Positions 56,058 to 64,000 of a stretch of 64,000 nt of DNA are shown one piece after another (within the stretch, counting starts at the first letter, position 1; every line of letters starts with the position of its first letter). Origin of the DNA: Fulvia fulva (lineage: Eukaryota; Ascomycota; Dothideomycetes; Mycosphaerellales; Mycosphaerellaceae). The position numbers and the translations under genes are program-made. The notes beneath the pieces are model-generated. The model ran no database searches. It saw nothing but the letters and a program-made list of their open reading frames with translations, and was not told where the DNA came from. The stretch spans positions 1-64,000 of the forward strand of contig NC_063022.1 of assembly GCF_020509005.1 (NCBI RefSeq). Reading direction: 5' to 3'.

Positions 56058-58279
56058 ATGTTCATTGAGTGTTCATCTGATGCGCCTGAAGTTGTTGTAT
56101 CTATTGATCCAGTCAGGCCGTCGTATTCACCACTGTCGCAAGTTGCGTAACCCGCTAAAGTGCAAGCCCGCGTCTCCTCGTCACCACTTCCACTTCCACC
56201 AGGTCATTCACCTGTCGCTACACCCACCATACAGACACAACGCCTATTGGACTTCTCGCTGCCGCCTGCGCCACCGATTGATACACCTGTTGATACACAG
56301 AAAGAGTGGGACGAGCAGTTCTTGGATGAAGAGACGGAATACGAGTCTGAAGAGCAGGATTTGCCAGAATATCCTCAAAGTTATGATCCCGTGGAAGACG
56401 CATTGCAACGCGATAGCAGGCGGTGGACGACACAGTCAGAGCCTCAATATATCAGCAGCAATATCACCAGTGACAGTACTGAAGACGATTTGAATCGAGG
56501 GTGTATAGGGCTGGTTCAGAACATGAGGACTCGTAGCCAGGCTGCTGAGGAAGATGCGCTAGAGTCTCAATTGCAGGCTCAAGAGCAGCAGCAGCGACAG
56601 ACACCTCACACCGGTGGGCAGCAGGTATCGAAGAAGGCCAGATCTGCGCCTAAAAAGGCCCTTCCAATATACCCTACACCGTTGTTAGCAGTGCTAAGAA
56701 GGGCGACACTGCTGAGGCTCCTCAGCAGGCTGCTCAGCAGGCTCCTCAGCAAACTCCTCAGCAGCCGCGAGTGACGCTCAAGATCGGCGGAAAGCAGCCG
56801 GCGCAACAGCGTAAACGGCCAACACCTTCGACACAAGGAAAGCAGCCACCCACACGGTCAAAAAAACCCAGGAAGACACAGGATTCATCTACGCCATCAG
56901 AAGAACAACCTCAAAAAAGAATGGACCAAATCGAGCGAGAAACGCAGTCACAACAGCCGTCGACGAAAGTCGCCGATTTGCAAGCTACTCCGGTGGCTTC
57001 GACAGCCACCTCGACACCGGCTCTAAGCTCTGCTACAGAGCCTATTCGCATCACTACGGCGCTTAGCTTCTTAGACAAGTCACTGCCTACTACAACACGC
57101 GTATAGACCGGTGAATCTACACTAATAATGAAGCTCTTCGAAGATAACGAGAAGCTCGTCGAGAAGTATGTAACCAAGAAGGGTATGCACTTCTTCCTAT
57201 AGCAACGTGTTGGCAAGCTATTGTCTCAAAAGCACGGGCGCCCTTAGCAAGAGGACCACTTCTAGTTAAGTGATATCACTAACTAGTAGTTCAATCTATT
57301 GCCACTGCTACGACTGTATGATAAGAAGCATATACTAACTATTCACATCACGGAGAAGTGGCACAACATAGCCACTGAGGTCCTGTCCTCATCACCGCCT
57401 ATGCGAAGTAAGGAGACATTCGACGAGCCGTCTTCACCTCAAGCAGTAGACCCGAAGCGTCTAAGCAAGAAAGCTCTTACTAGGGCCAATATAGCTATTG
57501 TTGAGAAGCTCTCTACGAAGGTGGAAGACGATCGTGATATCGTAGGCTTATATAAGTGTTCTGACAGGCAGTGCAACAACGTCAAGTTCAGCGGTTAGGG
57601 TCATGTTGGCTGCCTTGTAGAAGACGGTGAACACTACGATATTCTCGGCAGTCACATAAATGAGTGGTATGCCCTTATCGACAAGTACGCTAGCAAGCCT
57701 AATGCTATCGCCCTTCTTAAGGAAGGACTACCTACTACTATTGCCGAGAAGGTAAGGAAGATGCACAAGGTCGCTACGAGGTTTCGAAGCAAGAAGGCAA
57801 CACCGGATACACCTACCCCTTCATCAACACCTGTTAGTGTTGTTCAGCAGCAACTAGTGTATCAACAGCCGCCGTATCTATATACGTATCCACCGCCGCC
57901 GTTCTATCTACCGCTATATCAGTAGCAACATCTACCATAAGCTCCTACACCGCCGGTTATAGTAGATCGCTCTTCACCTACACCGCCGTTGTTCAAGGCT
58001 CTATTGAAGGACCGCTCGTAGGTCACATACTTCTGTAACTAGTTACGCCGTCGTGAGGTAGATATAGACCTTGTACTCCGTAAGGCTCGCGACAAGCTCG
58101 TAGAGGACTATTGGGACCTTTATATAGTGAAGAACGAGACCGAGGAACACCTAGTAGAGGTGATACCACAACGTAGTGTTCGTAAGGTGGTGTTGAAGGC
58201 GTTGTCGTTGTACCTTACCGGCAAAGAGAACGGTGATATTGCTAACTCTAATAATGAGGATAGTGACTTTGGCGACTAA
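56058..58279 (+). pseudogene. Stop-riddled pseudogene of an unknown ~740-codon protein
   Basis: A reading frame starts at an ATG at 56058, has a TAA at 56148, shifts from frame 0 to frame 2 near 56690 and then runs to a TAA at 58277. The first part is acidic and Gln-rich (QAQEQQQRQTPHTGGQQ), then lysine- and Gln-rich (KKPRKTQDSSTPSEEQPQKR). From 57104 on the frame is interrupted by TAG at 57104, 57200, 57245, 57263, 57284, 57287, 57596, 57923, 58019 and 58040 and by TAA at 57938, each where Gln fits. Recognisable coherent parts include FEDNEKLVEKYVTKKGMHFF, CSDRQCNNVKFSG and DLVLRKARDKLVEDYWDLYI. The family is not recognised. The substitutions match C-to-T change of CAG and CAA codons, as produced by RIP. 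Confidence 0.75.
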
Positions 58280-59220
58280 CTCGGGCACTGCGGAAGATTA
58301 TGTGGGCGACATGCGCTTAGGACGATATCGAAAAAGTTTGGGCTTCGTATATCACAACCACAACATATATAAACAAGCGGTTTGTAGGAGGTTGTTAAGC
58401 ATTGTCGAGATATATAGAAGGCGTATATAGTGTATTTTTAATGGTGTTGTGGATGCACCTCACTGTCGCTGCCAGCTGGAGGTGGTTTTTGAGGGCTATA
58501 CTCGAAGCACAGCTGGCCGTAGCATCGCAGTCGGACCGATACTCGGAAGCAGCCGAGACTAGCGCCGGGGAAAGGTTCCAATGTTGCACCCTTAACAGCA
58601 CACACTCACGCCCATTTCTTTGTTATATATACTTTCCTAACTATCGAACCAGGCCTGTCGGTATATCACAAAAAAAGAATCGCGTCAATCGGTACAGTGG
58701 TTATAATGTTTTTAGGTCGACTGCAAAGTTCCCGGCCAGCCCAGCTTTTGAGCTTCGCCTACGAAGCTTAGTAGCTCGGGCTGGCAGGATTTTTTACACC
58801 AATTGCGACAATAATATGAATACTGCACCGATTAACACGATTCTTTTTGTAGACTCTACCGATAATGCTACTTTAGACATTAGGAAAAAGAAATATATGA
58901 AAACATACGTTGTAGATAGTAACATTGTGCAGCTGTTTTAAGACTTTCCGTAGCGGGCTTATAAGCTTGGCATAGCGACAGCCGCCGTAGTATGCTAGAG
59001 TTTAGGCGAAAAACATCGCCTTAGGAAAGCAGTAACACCACGACAGTGAGGTATATACACGTTGTCCTATATTATAGAGTCGACTCGTCGCTTCATTTTA
59101 CGCCCTTATACACCTTTATAGTATGTCTATATCGTCCGCTATATAGTCGTAGGGCTGATCAAGTATATAGTAGCTACCCTCGATCAAGAAACCTTCCTTA
59201 TAAGGACCTCGTACGACGCA
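58280..59220. other. Island with few RIP-like mutations, containing a long palindrome
   Basis: Unlike the flanks, roughly 58420-59060 keeps many CAG/CTG triplets. A plus-strand 179-codon frame (58402-58941) has no domain and no protein-like pattern, and I do not call it a gene. An imperfect hairpin at 58735-58785 is itemised separately. The island may be a later insertion into mutated sequence. Confidence 0.35.
58735..58785. repeat. Imperfect 23-bp inverted repeat with 4-base loop
   Basis: The left arm begins GCCAGCCCAGCTTTTGAG and ends CTTCG; the loop is CCTA; the right arm begins CGAAGCTTAG and ends CTCGGGCTGGC. The arms pair except for one bulge and three mismatches. It could be a transposon end, a hairpin in RNA or a small MITE-type remnant. 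Confidence 0.75.
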
Positions 59221-59950
59221 CTATTTGAAAGCGCCTATTAAGGCTATCACCTAACGAGAACAAGAGTAGCGCGCCTATACTAGCGGCTACGTAATTACTA
59301 CGGAAAGCGACTAGAAAACAGGAATCTACCTCCTATCCGATAGGTCCCTAAAATTGCGGAGCCGCGGAGGTAAATTGTCTATTTAGGCAACTTCTAACCT
59401 TAGCCGTAGCTAAAGTGTAGCGACATAGAGACTAGATCCTAGGCCTAACTCGCGAGCATTAGGCAGCTCGCGAGGGACACCTAAATCTCTATAAACGGGG
59501 AAGCGACATAGGAACCTAGCTAGTAGCAACTAACCTATTAACAGCTTAGCTAATAACTAACCTAGCAACAGTAAGACAACGGCTAACGATAACAAGCTAA
59601 GGGCCTAGGAAAAGCATAACAAACCCTAGCCGCCCCCGGCCCCTCCGCGTAGACAGAATTATATAAAGAAGCCTAGGCAATACTAGACGAAGACGAACAC
59701 CTAGCCCGAGTATATAAAAATATAATCGCGTAGCTCCTTAGTATACTTAAGGCACTCGAACACTAGACCCTAAGAACGATCTACTAGACTATATAGTATA
59801 TAATATAATAGAAGAACCTGTTAAATAGGTACAGGTAGATAGTAGCGGAGTAGAGTAAGAGATCAATCTTTAACTAACTAATAGCACGAGTATATAGCAA
59901 TATATTAGGAACCAATATGTTGATTATGTTAGATGTCTATCTAAGCTAAA
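59221..59950 (+). mobile_element. Degenerate plus-strand element fragment
   Basis: On the plus strand this block reads as one protein-like frame full of TAG codons where Gln would fit. Coherent pieces include ILDEDEHLARVYKNIIA, LLSILKALEH and LIARVYSNILGTN. The pattern resembles a gag-like or other structural protein of a retroelement on the strand opposite to the copia fragments. The type of element is not certain. Confidence 0.4.
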
Positions 59951-60410
59951 GGGGAGAGAAGGTATCTCCCTACAAGCTGAGTTATCGTAGATGCCTTAGG
60001 CTACTAGATTACTTCCTAATTATTGACTCCCTTTAGGATACTACATCTTAATACTCCTACTCATCTCGTATAGGAGGTTATAGTCTGCTCACTTCCTATC
60101 AATAGTACTTAGACCTTGTTATAACAGGTTTAGCTAGCTTATAAACCTCTAGAAGTATAGACTAGTCTTTAGTTTTATAAACCCGTCTATAACTATCTTA
60201 GAGGTTAGGGTGTACTTAATAGCAATAAGCCTCCTCTACTAAAGTTTCCTAATAGCGTTATAGGCAATATTAATGTGCTTCGACTTGTCATAAATATATA
60301 TATCTTTTACTAGGGTAAGGGTAGCTTGATTGTTACCTCTTAATTAGACTAGTCTTAAATTTGATATAGTCTCCTAGTTTCTAGTGATTCTTAGTTAATG
60401 TTAAACAGGT
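59951..60410 (-). mobile_element. Ty1/copia 3' fragment (RNase H end), first copy
   Basis: The minus strand around 60200-60380 reads TLTLVKDIYIYDKSKHINIA, the SKHIDI-type motif that marks the end of the copia RNase H domain, followed by the usual C-terminal helices. TAG codons break the frame. The same segment occurs again at 60850-61200 in a second copy, so two element ends lie in tandem. Confidence 0.65.
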
Positions 60411-60419
60411 ACGAGTTAC

Positions 60420-60613
60420 GTAGTAGTAGAAGACGGCGGATCATACGAAAGACGAAGAAGGACCTAATAGGATAGCGTGTATCTATATATAGTATCGCCG
60501 GTGTTAGTATAGGTACGTAGTAGTAGAAGACGGCGGATTATACGAAAGACGAAGAAGGACCTAATAGCATAGCGTGTATCTACATACAGTATCGCCGGTG
60601 TTAGTATAGGTAG
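60420..60613. repeat. 97-bp tandem duplication
   Basis: Units 60420-60516 and 60517-60613 share GTAGTAGTAGAAGACGGCGG, AAAGACGAAGAAGGACCTAA and AGTATCGCCGGTGTTAGTAT and differ at only a few bases. They sit between two copia 3' ends, so they are probably LTR or untranslated sequence of the element. Confidence 0.85.
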
Positions 60614-60639
60614 ATACTAGGTGTCCGGATGTTTGCTAG

Positions 60640-63600
60640 CCTATAGGCTAGTAAACCCTAGTTACGTGATCTAGTTATATAACACACCTACACCTACATG
60701 CTTGTCCTACGGCCTATATGTTCTCAACACTCCTACTTAGGCTATATAGTCTCCTACAATCCCTTTACGTAAGCTAGAGCTACCTTATAAAGTTTTAGAA
60801 CTACTGGCTATTAAGGGGCTTTGTTAACCTATTAGTAGCTATGTCCTTTATATAGCAGTAGTCTACTACAATCTTCTTCTACTACTAGAGATGTCTAACA
60901 TAGTTATATACAATATCAATATGCTTTGACCTTTTATATATATAGGCATCTTTAACAAGTATTAAAGCGGCTTAGTTGTCACCTATAAGCTTGACTAGCC
61001 TTAGCTCGTTAATAGTGCCCTTACTTGCCCTTACACTCGGCTAGAAAGAGCTCTTTCCTACTAGTTCTAGGCACCCCATTTCCCTAAGGATAGTAGCAAG
61101 AAATTGTGACTACTTTGCGGCTACGTTTATAGCTATAAACTTAGCTTCTATTATTAATGTTATAATAGACTTCTGCTTCCTACTTATCTAGGACATAGGT
61201 GATCTATAAAGGAACCACACGTATCCTAGAATTGAGACTCTATCCACTTTGTCTATAGCGTAGTTAGAGTCCGAGTATCCCTAGAGATTGCCCCCTCCCT
61301 TTCTATATATAAGACCTAGGTCTAGGTACGACCGTAGGTATCGGGAGAGCTTCTTTAAAGCCTTTATATACTACTACGAGGGATTAGCAACATATAAGCT
61401 AATTCTTCTAAGGGGGAATGCTAAGTCTGGCCTTGTCATTGTCATTGGCCACATCTAGGTACTATTATAGCTCTGGTAATCCTGTTTGTTGCACCTCTTA
61501 TCTATAGGTGCCGTAGGCACTAAGTGCTCGTAGCTCTCTATAGGTAAGTAGGTTGGCGTAGCCTTCTCTCTAGCCATGTTCATCTTGGCTAAGTTAGCGT
61601 AGACATAGTGTCCTTAATCAAGCTTTAAAGTACCTTAGGACCTGTCTCTTATAATCCTTATTCTAAGGATCTTCGTAGGTTCACTAAGATCTTTAATCTT
61701 AAACACTTTTCTAAGCTTAGCCTTAAACCACTAAACATCTGATAGCTTTGGAGCTACAATAGGTATATTATCTATATAGGTAAAGACTATAAGGTCTCTA
61801 TCCGTATAGACAAGTAGGCATAGATCTACCTAGGACTAGGTAAATCTAATCTTCTCTAGCTTCGCAATATAGAGCTTATTCTAGTCTCTAGCTGCTTGCT
61901 TAAGCCTAAAAAGGCTTCGTAGGACCTTAAACACTATGTTTAGAGGTGCTTTAACTCCTAGGGGTAGGATTATATAGATGTCTTTAAGGAGGCTACTTTA
62001 GGTAAAAGCATTATTCACATCTACTAGGTGTATCTCGAGATCTCTCTTACACACTACTGCTATGAATACTCGGAGAGTATTATGTCTAATAGTAGGTACA
62101 AAGGTCTCTTCGAAGTCAACCCTATATCTATGAAAACCCTCTTATAACTAGTCTTGCCTTAAACTTCTTAATAGCTCCACTAATCATTCTTTTTATATTA
62201 AAGACCCACCTAGAAGTAATTAGATTCGCACCCTTTAGCGGTACAACTGCTTCCTAGGTGTTGTTACTTGCTAAGGCAATAAGTTCGTTCTCGATTGCCT
62301 CTCTCTATATATGTCCCTATTCGGGGTCTCCTACGGCTGCCTTATAGGACTTTGGGATTGGCACTTCCTACTAATAGGCTATAGCCTGCCCAATAGTAGC
62401 AAATGTACATTCTTCCACGTCGTTTAGAATCTCCTCTACCTAGCTTATTATAGGGTCTAGATAGAACATCTAGGCGATAAGAGCCTTATAGTGTTTATTC
62501 TTATGCTCTTTAGAGTTATTATCTCCGTCCCCCCTTAACCTCTTGTTACCTATAACCCGAGGTAGCGCTAGGTGTTTAGATAGGTCGAACTGAACGACAT
62601 CTTCTTTTTCTTTTATTAGAGTACCCTAATCTCTAAACTTCTAGTATTCCCTAATGTCCTTTAGGGGAGGGGGAAGTTGTATAGATAGCGGTTGCTATAG
62701 TATTAATAACTCAGGTAGGTTCTGTATAGATCCACCGTTATCGGCCTTCGATAGTGTTAAAACCGCCTTAATATTTTCTCCTAGCCTTCGTAACGGTGTT
62801 TCTAATAATCCCCTATCGGAAAATTTCGCCCTAAAGGGCTTCCTCCTAACAGGATTGCGCTATAGCGCTCGACTCGGCTGGTTAGTAAAGGTGATACTAA
62901 GATCTATATCTCCCCCCTTCTTATTCTTAAACTAGTCGACGTGACTATACGCTTTTATAGCTTTTATGTCGGGATCCTAGAACAGCTATTATTTTGTAGT
63001 GTTTTCTAAGTAGCCTATAAACACGGCTTCTTTTCCTCGGTTTATCAACTTGTCTCTCCTTAAGCCTTAAGGTTAGGCTCTTAGGTCTATATAGACTATA
63101 GCTTTGCATCCCTAGACGCGGAAATGGTCGACTAACGGTACTTGGCTAGTAAAGGCTTGTTCTAGTAAAAGAGCAATACTATCAATGATCGGACTATTAG
63201 GCAGTCTGTTTCTAATTATAGTCTATGCTTATAAAGCTTCTAGCTAGAACTCAACTAGCATACTAGAGTCTTTAAGCATAGCCCGGACTGCGTTCTTAGA
63301 GGCTTAAATTAACCTTTCTATAGGTCTATTCTAAAGAGAGTTGTAGGTATTAGTTATGTCTATCTAAGTGCCAAACTCCTTCTCCTACTCTTTTAGCAAG
63401 GCGAGAATTTCCTTTGCACTATTACTACGGATCGTAGACAGAAAGCACCTTGACTACCGTTTTACCTAGACCTTCTAATCCCGTAGGGCTGTAGGAGCGT
63501 CGCTCCTAGCCTTTAAAGGGATTACCCACTTCTTCCTAGAGAAGTTGTCTACAATCTCAAGCCAATATTTGTATCCTAGCCTAGAGACTACGCCCTAAAA

Positions 63601-64000
63601 AGGCCCACAGATGTCAATAGAGATGAGGGCTAGCCTCTCCCCTTTCCTCTCTATAGTAGGTCCTTTAAACTTCCTTATGTTTATAAGGGAGCAGACCTTG
63701 TAATTCTAGTGTTTAGAAGGAACAGGAATGGGATCTTTCTTGTTAGTGACTCTATATAGGTCTCTTAGTAGTCCCTTGCTAAGGTGTGTACATCTTCTAT
63801 ACTATAGCTCCTACTGATCTTTAGACTTAGTGTTAGCTATAGCGGTACCGTTACGTTCTTAAGAGAGTATACTAGTATACTATAGCTTAAGAATTTCCGA
63901 GATCGAGTAGATAAACAGTACTCCTCCTCGAAGTTTGGTCTAGACAACGGGTTTACTAGACAAGGATTTTAGGGTGAAACTGGGTGGTTAGATAGCAAAC
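60640..64000 (-). mobile_element. Ty1/copia polyprotein remnant, RIP-like mutated, runs off the window
   Basis: On the minus strand the pol domains follow in copia order. Near 63850-63640 lies the GAG-pre-integrase zinc region (HLSKGLLRDLYRVTNKKDPI, then NYKVCSLINIRKFKG). Integrase starts near 63640 (LALISIDICGPF, YKYWLEIVDNFSRKKWVIPL, later KNAVRAMLKDSSMLVEF). Reverse transcriptase near 61830-61740 includes LIVFTYIDNIPIVAPKL, with YIDN where YVDD is normal. RNase H near 61150-60870 includes AALILVKDAYIYKRSKHIDI. Many TAG codons replace Gln and Trp, so the element is dead. Its gag and 5' LTR lie beyond the window. Confidence 0.85.

Noticed and set aside
58402..58941. Plus-strand 179-codon frame in the repeat block
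   Set aside because: It runs through the palindrome, has no domain and an erratic composition; probably chance in an unmutated island.
1..64000. CRISPR arrays, bacterial-type operons or ribosome-binding sites
   Set aside because: The sequence is a eukaryotic chromosome end with introns; the repeats present are telomeric, subtelomeric, coding or transposon repeats without spacer structure.

Overview
The window is one end of a fungal chromosome. The first 194 bases are an uninterrupted CCCTAA array, i.e. the C-rich strand of a TTAGGG telomere at the left end. Short GT-AG introns of about 50-210 nt, HET-domain genes, small F-box-like families, RIP-like mutated retrotransposons and Kex2-type precursors all point to a filamentous ascomycete (Pezizomycotina). 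A Dothideomycete is my guess, not shown.

Layout. (1) 1-17.8 kb: telomere, then a gene-poor subtelomere. It carries at least eleven dispersed copies of a ~52-bp GC-rich element with an internal inverted repeat, telomere-like CCCTAA seeds, and several decayed coding relics. (2) 17.8-34.4 kb: an FBXO21-like F-box protein, a Sec14 lipid-transfer protein, eIF3k and a Tsr4/PDCD2 family protein, mixed with fast-evolving accessory genes (two HET genes, one of them broken, and several small F-box-like proteins). (3) 35-46.6 kb: a deaminase-like gene with an in-frame stop, a gene-poor stretch with a candidate small membrane protein, a mitochondrial RF-1/GGQ-domain gene, a Nab3-like RNA-binding protein and a LACTB2-like metallo-beta-lactamase. 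(4) 46.7-49.8 kb: a compact candidate RiPP locus. A secreted precursor with three near-identical 29-residue repeats separated by KR sites is divergent from a four-exon UstYa/DUF3328 oxidase with both HxxHC motifs. (5) 50-56 kb: two tandem paralogues of an unrecognised nuclear-looking family and one more F-box-like gene. (6) 56-64 kb: a repeat block. It holds a ~2.2-kb pseudogene with eleven in-frame stops in its 3' half, a plus-strand element relic and minus-strand Ty1/copia remnants, with strong CAG/CTG to TAG/CTA depletion.

How the genes fit together. Most genes here are independent housekeeping or accessory loci. The one functional grouping I can defend is the precursor plus UstYa pair. 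Precursor repeats released by a Kex2-type protease would be oxidised and cyclised by the membrane-anchored UstYa-type enzyme, as in the known dikaritin pathways (ustiloxin, phomopsin, asperipin, epichloecyclin types). The repeat sequence is unlike any core I know, so the product is unpredicted. All intron boundaries given are read by eye from GT-AG signals and frame continuity.
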